DNA of 64,000 nt from positions 20,393,501 through 20,457,500 of the forward strand of contig NC_088110.1 of the NCBI RefSeq assembly GCF_036370855.1, in the 5' to 3' direction. A model generated the notes under the pieces. It did no database searches, had not been told where the DNA came from, and was given only the letters and a program-made list of their open reading frames with translations. Positions 1 through 13,300 of the stretch are shown in pieces; the first letter of the stretch is position 1; the number at the start of each line of letters is the position of its first letter. The position numbers and the translations under genes are program-made. Source of the DNA: Dromaius novaehollandiae (lineage: Eukaryota > Chordata > Aves > Casuariiformes > Dromaiidae).

Positions 1-1227
1 TACTGCACATGTGGATGTTGCTCTACAAACTTAATCTTGCAAACTCCTGTGCAGGTGCTTACCTTGTATTAGCTTTCAGAGATTTTTAGATTGATAGTAA
101 ATGCAAAAAATAGGTCCTGTCTAGTGAACCCCTTTGTTCCAGGCAAGAACAATGACACCTAACTAGTTGCATTTTAATGGCTGCCATTAATAAGTTGTCA
201 GTCATTAAATTCAAATCAAATATTGCCTTCTGTGTTATGGACTAGCATTGTATCAGTCTGTTGATAAAGGGTGATAAGCTGATTAGCTAAGTGCATTTTC
301 CTAGCGTGTCATGATTTTTTGTCATCTTGAATCATTGCTTTCCGAGGATGAGCTTATAATACAGATCGCTCAGCTTTCCTGATGTCCGTGTGTTATGGTA
401 GCTGCTCAAATGTTTATTGTTGAAACAGCATGAAGGTGCTGAAGAAAGACAGTAGGTTTTAGAAACCAGGGCATGTCAAGGGAGTTACATCAAGGATTAA
501 TCAGATCTCTTTGCTGATTTGTTGCACTGTAATGAAGCAATATAGTACTGAGTTAACTCTGAAGTTGGAATGATTACCACTCCATATCTGCCCTCTTGTT
601 CCTGACCATCATTTATACTCTCAAGGCTGAAGTCTATAATTCACACACTGAACAATCTTGTGCTGTCTGGGGAGTCCTGACTTCTCGTAGATGGCAGTGC
701 TTCCAAAGACACTGCTGCAAAGCTAGACCTGGAGCAAATCCAGGAGTTTATTAATTGATTCTTTCTTGTCAAAAGATTATGTTCTATCTTGGTTCCCCTG
801 GGAAAACCCTGTACTTCTGCTGCAGGAAGCTCAGAAGATCCAACAGCACCAAAGAATAAAGATGCTCCAGTCTAAATTATATGGATGCAAAAAAGGCCTG
901 TCAATCTCAAAAGCTACCTGAGACATCTGGGGAGCTCGTGAGATATCAGGTCCTTCTGGTTTAGATCTCTTCAGAAGATGATGGGAAGGCCAGCATTTTT
1001 GTGGCATCTTGACAAAGGTTCAGCTAGTGAAGTGATGAGATTCTTCTCAAATCATCTTTAATATCCTCCCTTTGAAAGTCTGCTCAGTTTTGGGTGCCAT
1101 GTCTCATTTTCTTTCTTTTGATCTGTTACAACATCATTTATCACCCCTTCACCTCTCCCTGGGAAAATATGGCAAGGCAAACAGCCCTTCCCTAAATATT
1201 GGGAACCCTCCTAGCTTCTATTCTGGA
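1..1227. other. Non-coding flank, nothing recognised
   Basis: Mixed-composition, AT-leaning sequence with stop codons in all frames. No exon, repeat family or RNA gene was recognised. If the candidate exon at 1301-1594 is real, this stretch would be its upstream intron, but nothing in it shows that on its own. Confidence 0.4.
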
Positions 1228-1248
1228 TTTTTTTTTTTTTTTTTTTTT
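1228..1248. repeat. Poly(T) tract, 21 nt
   Basis: Uninterrupted run of T lying about 50 bases upstream of a plausible splice acceptor. It could be the A-tail of a minus-strand retroposed fragment or a simple expansion. No adjoining retroposon body was recognised. Confidence 0.95.
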
Positions 1249-1300
1249 GCTTTCCCCAATAATAAGGTGCAGTAACATTCTCACCATTTGCTATCTTCAG

Positions 1301-1594
1301 GTGGAATTAAGGGCTTCCCCACAGGACAGTCACTGTGCCGTGCAGCTGAATGCAGGGTGCACAGCAGTCGTCCCCCTTGCTCCCACGAGTGATGTGCGTG
1401 AAATTGCTGAGTACATTAGCGAATTAGCAGACAGAGGTGAAGTAGATGATATAAATTATGCAAATTTAAAAGCCATACCACACAAAAGGTTAATCTACAA
1501 AGTCAGTGTACCTGGTAAGTGGGAAGAAATATTCAACTGGCTCCAGAAAAGGCTGCTCAGTGACAAGAAATGTTATAAGCAATGTTTCAAGAGG
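1301..1594 (+). CDS. Candidate internal coding exon, unidentified gene
   Basis: The reading frame runs from a well-formed 3' splice site (pyrimidine-rich stretch ending in ATCTTCAG at 1293-1300) to a strong 5' splice site (GAGG then GTAAGT from 1595). The resulting exon is 294 nt, phase 0 at both ends, and 98 codons long. A second good donor, CCTG then GTAAGT, falls at 1515 and would give a 214-nt exon. The peptide looks protein-like: it contains SDVREIAEYISELADRGEV and then WEEIFNWLQKRLL, with several Cys and Trp residues. I do not recognise the family. The frame stays open to a stop at 1634-1636. No other exon of the same gene was found. CDH13 lies about 21 kb downstream on the same strand, but this peptide is not part of T-cadherin as I know it. 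It may equally be a chance ORF, a lncRNA exon or a decayed gene fragment. Confidence 0.25.
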
Positions 1595-1636
1595 GTAAGT
1601 GAGGCAACAGGATTGGTGCCATCCAGGAAGATTTAG

Positions 1637-2082
1637 GGACTACTTTTTATATTACATATGTAAACTTGGCAGCAGGTGTATTTTCAAAAGAGAATAAATC
1701 TTTGTTATCAAGGAAGAAGGGCAAAAAATGTGATGGAACAAAGCCAACAAATTAAAAATAATTTGAAGAAATTAATTAGGCTTATGTGCAGGCAAATGTG
1801 TGATACACTTTCCAGTGGAGAAATAAAAGGTAATGCAGCAGGGGCAGAAAAGAATCATAAACCTTTCTTAAGAGACATTGATCTTAGTAGGGACTTAAAG
1901 TTGATTGTAGATCATAGACTAAAATGTTGTATTACCTATCAGAGTAGAGGAAGCCCAAGAACATTTTCGAGAACATATTGACTGAAACATGTGAAATGTA
2001 AAAGGTGAAAAGGAAAGTAGGTTGATGCTCATTTATTAATATTGATTTACATTACAGTAGCAACTTTATATACCAGTCAAGT
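1637..2082. other. Non-coding, nothing recognised
   Basis: A 101-codon ORF begins at 1676 here, but it has no splice or homology support and is A-rich low-information sequence. No repeat family was recognised. Confidence 0.35.
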
Positions 2083-2228
2083 TCAGGATCCCATTCTGCC
2101 AGGCACCTTATCAACACACAGTAAGAGGCATTTTATAATCTGAATAGACAGGAGAAATAAGAAGATAGGAGAAAAGAATTATATTCCCAAATGACAGACA
2201 GGGAGCTGAGGCATAGAGACGGTAAAGC
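2083..2228 (-). repeat. Ancient MIR-like amniote SINE relic
   Basis: The stretch reads like the widespread amniote repeat whose right part is the reverse complement of the MIR core. It starts with a 'gatcccattctgccaggcacc' type segment, continues through 'agtaagaggca' and 'ataatctgaatagacagga', and ends in 'gacagacagggagctgagg' then 'catagagac'. The last part corresponds to the familiar 'cccattttacagatgaggaaactgaggcacagag' block of reverse-complement MIR. It is heavily diverged, with no target-site duplication visible. Confidence 0.55.
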
Positions 2229-5200
2229 TTGAGCTGTTTGGAAAATGTGACCTTTCAATTAAAAATACTGCTGAAAATAAAAAAATATTTAAGTTTTGTC
2301 ACAAATCTCATGGGAAATTTCAAGTTGCAGTTAAAAAGTCCCAGTGTTTTGGGTTACAACAAAAAAACAATAAAAATATTCTTGCATGTCTATTTTCCTT
2401 CTCCATTCAACCAAAAAAAGATTTTTCAAAGAAAGCACATGCATGCATTCATTAATATGCATATTAGTTTTACTGCAAACCGAGCTTCCCAATTTATAGA
2501 AATACCAATTTGAAAGAAAATTTTGAACTAGCTTACACGAAGTTATTTGGTGATCACCCAACAGGAAGCACAACGAGGACTTGGACACAGCTCTCTTTTG
2601 CATGAGTCTAACCACAAGGAAATCCTTTTTAGAGACAGGAAAAAAGCTGCTTAAGAATATAGGGCTTCTCTAATACAGGAAGTAGTGAGCTATTATGTTT
2701 TTGCTTTGCCCTACTTACTACTTTCTAAAGCCCCATGTACATTTAGTTCATGGTGGCATACTCCACTTTGAATAGTGGAAGAAGTCATCTAGTACTCAGT
2801 GTGCCCTAAAAATATCTATGTGAGAAGTAAGGAGCTATAAAGTCAAACTTTGCTTTACTGTGCACTAGTTTCTCTGGGTAGACAAGCCCACAGAACATTA
2901 CAGTTATTTTAGCATTATGGGGAAACAAGACAGACACCATTGACATTTTATGAGCAATTTTGGTCCTCGAAATTTAAGACACTCTCAGCAGAGATTGAAT
3001 TGGTACAGCTGCAGCAACAACAAAACAGAAGGGCTCAAGGTTTGGGGAATGTGAGTCAAAAGGAAAGATTAGCTAGTCATGGGGGATTATCATACAAAAG
3101 AGAGAGAAACTCTTGACAAAGGTGATGGATTCATGCCAAAAAGCTATCTGTACTACTAAATAATTCAAAAGAAAGAGGGCATGGATTGAAGCTAAGGGAA
3201 ATACTCATCCAGAAGCAGTTTCAGAATGGTCTTGTACAAAACTTTAGCTGCCCAAAGTCAGCAATAGAACTGCAAGTCAGAAAATTATTTGAACAAAAGA
3301 AAAAGAGGAACCAAATCTTTTACTAAATAGCTTTTCATGAATAAGAAACAACTTTAAAACAGCTAATGGCACCTGAGCATTTCTGGCAGAGCCTGTCCGT
3401 GATTTCTGTGCCTCGATTATCTCCAAATCTCTGTAAACCTTCTTGCTGACAGAACTGAGGGACTGCAGGCTCCTTGATTCCCATTTTAGGAGAAATGACT
3501 TGCATTCCCAGCTACTGAAAGGCAAGTTCGCATGCAACTTTCTAGATCCTCCTACCAGTCAAAAGTGAAAATCCCAAGGCTATTTCTATCTCAGCAGGTA
3601 ATCTTAGCAAATTTGTTTGTGCTTCAGATGGGATCCATACAGTGCCAAGAACCACACCATTTGGTGTTCACTCTTTTTCACCAATCAATGCACAGGTGAG
3701 TGTGAAAGGAAACTTTCTTTGAGTTTCTTTTGGGATAAATAAAAGGCAGTAGATTCAGACTGAGTGGTCAGTGCCCATAACTTATAGGAAAAACAAGGGA
3801 AATATTTACAGGAACAACTTTCTAAGTTCTGAAATCATAGTAATAGAAATGAAGAGTATTCAGGAAATGGGCTACTTCATACTCCAGTACTATGACAGAA
3901 TAAATACAGCTGAATCCCTCCTGACAGATGTTTCCTTTTGCAGCTCTTCTTCAGTGAGATCTTCAGGAGTGAGATTCTTCAGGAGATCCCGCAGATTTCC
4001 AAAGGAGACGGTTCCAGTATTTAATTTTCTTCATCCTTAGAAAATTTTGCATGCTATATAACCTAAACATTTTCTTGCAAATTAGACTGTTTTCCCGTCA
4101 CTTTGCTGAAAAGAAAGCTAGCTCAATTGTCATCTGAACTGCGTGAAAGGAAACTGGACCCCAGCTGTCCTGCAGAAGGTGGTATTGGGAAGTTGGAGAA
4201 AAATTGCACCAAGGAAAGCCTTGCTGGGAAGAGAGGCAAGATGACACAAGAACGCTGCTAGATGGTAATTCATATAACACTTCTCTCAACGTGTCCATAG
4301 TTCATCTAAAATAAACGAGCAATATAACAACCTGTAAGCTAACAAGAAGATCCAGCTGTGTCTCTTCCTTGCTAGGCCAGTCTATAACATAAAATGATTC
4401 CAGTTTGCTGACACACCACAGTTTCCTGCAGGAAGGGCAAGCTGGATGAATAGGTGAGTGGCACTGCTGTGGCCACTTGACTGAGGTGCAGCTGAGCTGG
4501 GTTTACAGCTGAAGAACAGGTAAGATACCTAGTGAGATACAGGTTATTTATTGACTTTTCCAAGGACCAGGAGTTGACTGTAGCTGTAAGTATTACTCTA
4601 GTCCATTTGTTTCCAAAGGGACCCCCAAATGTCATTGACATGGCCCTTAGAGCTGGTAATAGACCGTCATTATGGAAGATGTTGGGATTCTTTCCGCAAT
4701 TTATCATTGCAGCCTGGCATATTATTTCATCTCTGTTCCTCTATGAAATGGAGAATCTAAGAAGTGATATCATAACTTTTTAAAAGCTCCTGGAGACGTA
4801 GGATTGAAAAGTGCACTATAAAAAGCTCCATGTTAACACAAGAACATCCTCTGAGGAGAAGGAAGAAAGACATAAGGGTTTCATTGAGTAGTTACAGTAT
4901 ATTGACAACACCACCAAATCAGAAGTCACCATTCATTTAAAACCATTCAGGTAACATTTGACCTTTTGTAATAATCAAATGCAGGCCTTAGGTGTTAATT
5001 ATTTCATGTCATCCCAAGGCACTGACATTTTCCTTTTTGTAAGCTCTTGATCAGTGTGAAAATACTATAGGAAATATTTTGCTTCTCCTTTTCAGATATG
5101 GTATTCTATTCTGGAAAAAAATCCATCAAAGGGATATTATTTTTATGAAGGATATATCAGAAAGCAAAATCAGTGGAACTGCTGGCTGAATTATTCCTTT

Positions 5201-6921
5201 GCCTTTCAAAGATGTTTTAGTAACATCTATCAGTGTCTGTCAAATGCTAATAACACTTTAGAGGAAACAACTTTAAGTTGAACCCACCCTTCAATAAACT
5301 TTTGACTTTCAGTGAATGGTTTATAAGCCCAAGGAACTCAGTATGTGATATGTTTCTATCTCTGGCTACACTGAAACCCTCATTTTTAAGGGTTTAGGAC
5401 ATGACAAGAAAACTGTACCAAGAATAAATTGATATTTGCTCCTTCACTTCTTTTTTCAACATTTAAAATTCTGTTCTTTAAAAAACAGCTGGCAAAAATG
5501 TTTTAAAATTCAAAGATCACAAAAATAAAATGAGCAGGAACATACAGTAATTGAGGGCATTATTTTCAAACTTATCAGGCTAAATTCCTAAACAGTCATC
5601 TCCCCATGAAAACAGTCATTTCCTTAATACCCAACCTAGGTACTATGTGCAGAAACTGGGATAGAAAGAAAGAACATCTGAAAAGGAGGTCTGAATTGAT
5701 GAGAAGAATTATCCTGAAACATGGTTAAGAACTGCTCCAGAGTTAAGTGATTATAGAAATATAAGGGGTTACATTAGCACTCACTGCAAGAAGCGTTAGA
5801 TGTTAACACCTTCCATGAATCACTGGAACAAGGCATTGACATGCCTGTGCATATGGAGGGCACTGCACAGCCTATGCAGCAGCCTAGCTACACATCAACG
5901 TAGTAGCTTTTTAGTGTTCTCCGTACTAGCTTCTTACCAGACAACTTTCTGTCCTGATGTTCAAAGCAGTAATACCTGTGAGGCTGCTTCTTCCAACCAT
6001 AAGCATGGTCAGATTTCCAAGGTTATCAATATGCTACATAAAAATGTCAGAAAACACAATAAGTTTCACAAGTGGACGGGACAAGACTCTTGGGAACTGG
6101 ATCCTGTCTCTATTTAAATATTTAAAGTATCTGAAGATGCAAGCTGATTCAGAAGGTGGATTTTCAAAAGACTTGTAACAAAAAAAGAAAAGATTAAAAT
6201 GGCAGCAGAAATAACCACTGCAGCACTGCCACCCCTGTCTTGTGCTCTCTGTGTGAAAAGCAGTCTTTGGCTGTGTATCTGTATTCCAACATCCCCACGC
6301 TGTGTACCATGGTGACACTATGAATATGTTTTGGGGGAAGTAGATAATATGATGGGCTGGTGGCTTTTGAGCACGAGTGCTTGCTGTACTTACTCTTAAT
6401 ATCTTGCCAGGTGTTAAAGAGAACTAAATAATGCTTATTCTTTTATTGCATTTATTCCCTATAGCAAGATGTGGGAAATGCTGCAAATCACCTGTGTGTC
6501 AGATCTCACTCTTAGCTTAACAAATAAATAATACGTATTTACACCTACGTACTTATCGTTTCGTGTATTTAGGAAAGGAACATGAGGGATAGGAGCACAC
6601 ATGGGACCAGAAAAAAGTGATATCCTGAATATATTCCTCTGCTTGTGCCAGTTGTTTTGATGCAATAAGTCATCCTGAAATTTATCTCTGTATTCAAAAT
6701 GATGTTTCATGGATCCCAAATGAAAAGTCAAAAGCTCACCAGAGGATGACATTATGGAACCAAAACAAAGTTTTGTCTCCTTGAAGAAATCTTCTCCATC
6801 TGTGCAAGCATTGTTCTGTCTGCCTTCCTCAGCAAAAGAGGGAACCTGCACTGCCCAAAAGACCATTGCAGTCTGCATGGCTCAGATCCTCAGAGGATGT
6901 AATGATGTGCAAAGCTTCTTT
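2229..6921. other. Gene-free intergenic sequence
   Basis: AT-rich DNA with short ORFs only, none with flanking splice signals or recognisable homology. No transposon was identified, and no RNA gene or compact promoter-like cluster stood out. Confidence 0.5.
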
Positions 6922-6943
6922 CACACACACACACACACACACC
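6922..6943. repeat. (CA)n microsatellite
   Basis: About eleven uninterrupted CA dinucleotides, giving a simple-sequence repeat likely to be length-polymorphic. The short ORFs crossing it are repeat artefacts. Confidence 0.97.
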
Positions 6944-9900
6944 CTCCCTGTGACAGTCATGCAGAGCAGAGTAAACCACAATCAGTCTCTGGAATTGGTA
7001 TTTCAGAAGGCAAATAATGTGGAAGAAGCTCTGTTCCCCAAGAAACAGAAAATTCAGAATGAAAGGCCAATCACAAGCAGAGCATTATAGGTTCTATAGT
7101 GTGCTAGGGCCAATCTGTGAAACAGCTTGCTTATTTTTATCATCATATAATGAACTTGGCTACAGTTGACAAGCACAAGGATTAGTAGTTCTTATTTATT
7201 TTGATTTGGAAAAATGTTTGGCATTCAGTCAATAGTTTCCTTATCCCAAGCTCTGGACACTTCCAATTTATATCCTCATTTAAAAAAATCATATAGTGGG
7301 ATAGCAGACTGTTCACACTTCATGAATAAATAAAAGTGGTGCATGTTATATTACAGTAAAAGTCTCAGCTCCTGCAGGCTGCAGCTTATTGCAAGACTAA
7401 GTGCATATACAATAAGGCAAAAGGACAAAACTTATTCTTAACAACAGAAGACAGGCCAAAATGGTTTCTTTAGTTTTGAGACATGCCTAAATGGAAACTC
7501 TTCTGCAATAAGATTGTCCCTTCATATGCATCCTTCAACAAGCCTGAATACAGAAAGGCACACATGAAGAGACCACCTCCAGGCAGGATAAAACCACACT
7601 CACTGCTGTCAGTGAAGAATTCAAGGCACAGCACCAAACTCACCTCCAAGCTGACTTGAGTGGAGAAATGGAAATCTTTTCGCATCCAGGTACAGCAAAA
7701 AACTGCATTAATGATATCATTTGCAGTCATGAGACATACAATGACCCCGTAATTACTGGCTTCACTCTCCAGTGACTTCTCATCAGCTCCATGACTGTAC
7801 TTAAACTCCCAAACTCTCTCCTTTAGCTTTAGCTCTGCAATAACTTTTATTGTACCTGAATATTCCAGGTTTTTGTTAGAAAAAAGATAAACACAGCTGC
7901 AGTCACAGCAAGTTGAACCTTTCTCTTCAGTATTTCTCCTGCAACTCTTTTTTTAATGATAAACAAACACATAAATATGCAAAGAAACTCCTTGTCTAGT
8001 TTGTGCTTCTCCAGGGCTCTACAAATAATTTTCAGTCTTTCCTGTTTCTGAAGATAGACTGTTATCCAAACACCAACTTATTGCCTAGATATTGTCTCTA
8101 ATTACATATAACCTCCGTTTATAGCAGAAAACTAGTTTTGGGGTAGTGCATTAGCTACAGAACTCAGCTCATAGATTGGGCTAGGCCAGCAGGGAAAGAC
8201 ACAAAGCTAAAGAATTTGGAGGATCTATTAAATTCATCAAAGATATCATTACTGGTGATGGTCAGAAGAAATTAGTCTTGTAAGTATTTCACCATTGTTT
8301 GTAACTGCGTCGTTGTCTCCCAGAGACCCTGCAAAGGAACGTTCCCAGGGCTGTCCCTTCTATCCAAAAGTTGCAGATTGATCTATGGGAAATCATCTTT
8401 CGCATAAGTAGGTTGCAATAAAAGTATAAATATGATCCAATTCATCAGAACTGAACAAGTCCAAAATGCTTCATTGTTTGATAGCAGCTATGTGTATTTT
8501 TATTGGGTTTGGGTCAATTTTTGGATATTTTGTTAAATGTTGGAATCTGCTAGAATAGGTTTGGAAAAAATCACACAGTATCTAACTCAAGATAGGCTCC
8601 CCAAGTCCATTCGGATTCCTTTGCTGAAATCATTTCACACAACATGAAAATTGCTCACATACAGAGGTGACTGGCTCTTTAAATTAAAATAATCTCTTCC
8701 CGAATCCCACTCCTTTGTAGAAATATGTATATTCCTATTTTTCTTACTGTAATGGATACTGCCTCTGGGAATTGGGGTGACAGTAAGATTACTGGGAGTC
8801 ACCAGATGGTGCTGTTGTACATTGTCTGTCTAGCTCTGTTCATCTGGATATCAAGGGAATCTCCTCTCATGAAATGGCAAGCATCACATGTGGTGCAGCT
8901 TCTACCAAAATCACCAGTAACGCTTGTTTCTTGCCTGAACTTCCCTGATGAAGAATTATTTTCATTGGTGTGAAATCTGTGAGCCCTTTGGTTTCCATGT
9001 AAAAGGAAACAAAATGTTTCATAAAGCCAGAAGGTCTGCAGAGAAGCAGCCTCACACAAGTAATGGTCAATGTTACGAATTGACCAGTTATGCCAAAGTT
9101 ATGACCAATCAAGTTATGACCAACAAAACCTCAGAAAGTATCAAAGAACTCCTGTAGAAGAGCTAACCATAGACAAATAGCACCTATTAGAGTTCTCTGG
9201 TGGGAAATAAAAATACTATTGCCTGCTAGTCCAGGAGGAGATAATGATATGATGTTTAAATCTTTATAGTACTTGGATAGTTCTGTCAACTGAAGCAGCC
9301 CTATACATATGGTAAAAGGACTGAAAAACGTATCAATCTAAAAACCAACTCGGTGTTTGCATGCTACTCATTTCACTGTAAAGAATAAGGAACAAGACAG
9401 CCTGTAGTCTATGACAGCATTATATTTGCTGACTAAAGCTAATGCATTTCTTGGGGTGGAAGAAATGGTTTGGGATAAATTCCCTACAAATAGGAAGGGA
9501 AAGCAGCTAAGCCTGATTGAACTCCGTACTGTTAAAACCCATGCAACCACACCAACTCAGGCAAAATTCATATTCAGCAGTAGGTGTTGAAGCAGCAGTG
9601 TCTCACCAGGCTCTTGGGTAACCGCAGAACCATAAAATCAGACATATGCCAACAAACAAAATCTGGCATAAATATGTAACAGCATTGATTTCTTTAATCA
9701 ACACCCTCAGAAGGTATTGTACTTTAACACTCTGCCTCCTTACTCCTCCGCATTTAGTCAATAGAAATACAGTTTCCAGACATGGCAAGTGTCATCAGCA
9801 GGCACAGTTAGATTTCCAAGGCCTTTTCCAAAGTGTAAAAGTCAATTTTGTCTATTCATGTTATTAGGTTTATACTCTGCAAATCTTTTGCGTACAAGCA

Positions 9901-10275
9901 GCAGTAGACAGTCAGAAGCTGGTTCACCTTCTGCCACAGATTTGGATTAGGTGGGATTCTTGAGACAGAGCGGTGAGGAGAGACTCCTGAAGGAAGGGGT
10001 GGTTCTGGATGCTGTTAGATCAGCTCACACAGAAATCGGTGGATTACTGTGCATAGAAAACATTACACCCCTGGTTTCCTCTTCACTGGGAAATTCTCCC
10101 CCAAATCCCCAGTATTTTAATACCATCCAAAACACCAGCAATATTAGGTCAGAACTGAATGTCACGTTTGAAAGAGGCTAGTATTGCATTGCACATTTTC
10201 CTGCTTTTGTCTTTGCATCATCCAGGTAATGACAGTGCAGAAGAGTTCATAGTGAGGCAGGGTTTGCAGGGAGAC
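6944..10275. other. Gene-free intergenic sequence
   Basis: No exon, RNA gene or recognisable transposon. The only internal structure noted is a short imperfect tandem motif around 9081-9123, listed separately. Confidence 0.5.
9081..9123. repeat. Short tandem 'AAGTTATGACCAA' motif
   Basis: The motif occurs twice nearly perfectly (AAGTTATGACCAATC, then AAGTTATGACCAAC), preceded by a partial copy (CAGTTATGCCAA). This looks like local slippage duplication with no evident function. Confidence 0.7.
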
Positions 10276-10300
10276 TTTTTTTTTTTTTTTTTTTTTTTTT
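10276..10300. repeat. Poly(T) tract, 25 nt
   Basis: Uninterrupted T run followed by AAACTAAACC. It could mark the tail of a minus-strand retroposed sequence, but no body was recognised. Confidence 0.95.
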
Positions 10301-13300
10301 AAACTAAACCAAGAAATACAGTGGGGAAAAAACAGGCTTTAAGGAGTTCAACCTGTTCTTCAGGTTCACTTCTACTTTCACTACAGTCTTTGGTCAGCAC
10401 CTCTCTCTTTCCCTTAAACTCCAAGCAACAAAAAAAGCCTGGGTCAAGTCCCATGTTATCTGGCTACATACAGGCACAAAGACAGCACCTATTTAAAGTT
10501 GCCTGGAACTTAATGATCAACAAAAAACCTTCCGTCTACTCCTGTTTATTACATAAAAAATATCACTAGTATTTTGCTTTTCTGTTAGTAGTTATCCAAA
10601 ACCCTGTCATGGGAGAATAGGGCTCCTGCTTTACATGGTGACACCTTTTGAATAAAGTATAAAGCTGAAACTTTGTCTGCAGCAATTCTTTGCAACTGTT
10701 TTTAAACGTTGGAGCAGCTTCCTGTCTAAATTGGAATTCTGTTTCATTATTTTCTTCCTTCTTAAACTGATCTATGATTAAACCTCTCTCTTCTTACCTT
10801 TCCATGCTTAACAGGTGTTTTTCAGGAAGTTCTTCAACAACTATTGTTTTCTACTTTAAGGCTGACAGCATCCTTGGCACTCTTACAGCTACACGCTTTG
10901 AAAAGGTGTTATGTAGATATATAAAGAGGTTTCCCAAAGAGCATACAATCTGATTTCTTACTTCAGATAGCAGCTTTTCTCACTTTTGAGTTAGTCAATT
11001 CACTTATTTAGTAAACTCCATTAAATCTAGATGTGTGTAGATATCTTGAAGATTTGTTCTGCTGAGTTTACTAGCTCCTTTTGCATCTGTTTTGACTTCA
11101 ATCTAATCATAAGTAATTTTTTCTCTTATCATTGAAGCTTGATTATATATGATTATTTGTTAGGGCACTTGGCATGTTTAGTAACATTTGATGGCTATTA
11201 TTTTATCCTTTGCTTTCAGGGATCAAGAAACTGAAAGGGTTAATTACCTTACTTGTTTCCATTAAACTGTCTTTCATTTTTCCTGTGCACTCTCCTCCCA
11301 CTGGCTAGCAAACTCATTCACTGCCCATTCAGTTCACTGTATCTCACTTAACTACTTAAATTCTGGTCTCAAAGTGAGGCTAATCAGGGAAGCACTGATT
11401 TTAATAGCTGAGTCAGTGTTCCCATAAGCACTCTTCCAAAAATAAAGCAATATTTTAGTTTGTACATTCTGGTCTGGAGTTTTATTTTAATGCCTCTTTA
11501 CTTTTGAAGGGAAAAAAAAACACAAATAAGGTAAATAAAAATGCAAAATGCTTGAAAAACAACTTCTCCTTTGCCATGGCACAAAATCTTAGCACCTCTC
11601 TTGAGTAGGCTGGGTTTCAGGCAAGGAGCCAATAATATAAGCTATATGTTTTAATATGAAACATTGTCCTTTTTGCAGCACCCTGTATGTGCTGAGCTCC
11701 CAGAAAGGATGAGACAGAATTCACAAATGCTTCACTCCTTGTCTTCCCAGAGATGTTTAGACCTCACAAAGAGACCCAAGGGTTGTCCCCACACTGCTCT
11801 ACCCACCCTGGCCATTCCAATGTGTGCTAGGACTCAAGATATTTTCACCCGAGCTTTCTACTAAGAGTGCTCGCTGTCCCAACGCTACTGAATCTCTTTG
11901 AGACCCTCTGAAAAATGAAAAAATGTCATCTTTCAGTGTCTAAATTTTTTTGCTACATACTTAAACCATAAGTCATAGAAACTACCCCAGTGCTCAGGCC
12001 AGGGAGTCCAGCGACACAGGAACTGGTGCATGGGTTTTGGGAGCTCATGTTGGCCATGTTTTGTAACCAGACATTGATCACTATGAGAAAGCTCTCAGAA
12101 AGTGGCTTTGGTTTCACCAGATTTAAAATGCTGTCAGAAAGAGTTTGTTTTATTCTCTACATGTGGAAAAAATATTTCTTAGCAAATACCTATTTCTTGG
12201 GTTTTTTTTTTCTCCTAAGATCAGTTCACTGCCTAACACAAAGACAGCTGTAGTGGCTCAGACCAAGGGTTCATCTCACCTGCATTACTGGTGAAGGAGA
12301 CAGCACGATCAGGAACATGGTTTTCCCTCGATGAGGCACATCTTTTGGCCTGCAGGTGTGTGGACCTTTTCATTCCCCCTCGTGCAGGAAGCTGACTGTG
12401 TAATCTGCAGAGATGGGAGGGGACAGACGGACCCTTTTCCCTATTTAAAAAAAACAAAATGAAACAAAACAACGGTCACCAGCAGAGTAAACAGGGTCAG
12501 CCTGCCCACATCCTCTTCCGTGGGGATGGACTGTGACTGCTAGAGCTGATCCTGCCTTCTCTCCTTCCCAAAATGAGATGACAACCTCCACCAACATCCT
12601 GACTGGTACTGCAGGCAGCACCCCACTTTGTTTGCTGTGCCCCCTCCCCTCCTCAGGCAGATCTTTTAAGTTTGTTAGGAATGAATTTACACTTGTGTGT
12701 CAGAGGATACCAACAGCAACAGTGGCTGTAAACAGATGCCTACAAAACAGCATGAACAAGCCACTCTCATATGATCTTTCCCCTGAGTGCTTTTCCAGCT
12801 TCCAACTATTTGCAGCTCAGGGGATTTCCTGATCTGATGTTAACTGCAGCATAAGGAAAAAATGGTATTGTGGAGCTGACTGTGGCTTCTTTGATCTATT
12901 GGCTTGTCTGTGCTGGGTTCAGCTTAAAACAGAACATGCCCAAAGCTGCTCTAATATTTACTGGTTGATTGCAGCTCCCAGGAGACTGTCGACCTGCTGA
13001 GACTGGCTGTATGGCATGCCGGAGAACGTGCAGGGCTCGTTCTTAGCAAGCACGGCCAGTAGGATTTCCTAGATTTACTGAAGTCCTATTTTGATTTAAG
13101 ACTTAGAAAAAAATGGAGGATTAAATACTTGGACATGGGTCATTCTCGCAGCATTCCATTCCTCAAAGTTAAGTGCTTTCTTCCTGCATCAACGAAAGCA
13201 AATTTCCAACCCACAGTCTACCATGTGAGCGGTTGACAAGGGACCTCAGTGTGAGAGTTGTGTGATGCCTCGGAATGACCCACTGTGATCTGATTTTACC

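Noticed and set aside
1676..1981. 101-codon ORF after the candidate exon
   Set aside because: A-rich, no splice signals linking it to 1301-1594, no recognisable homology.
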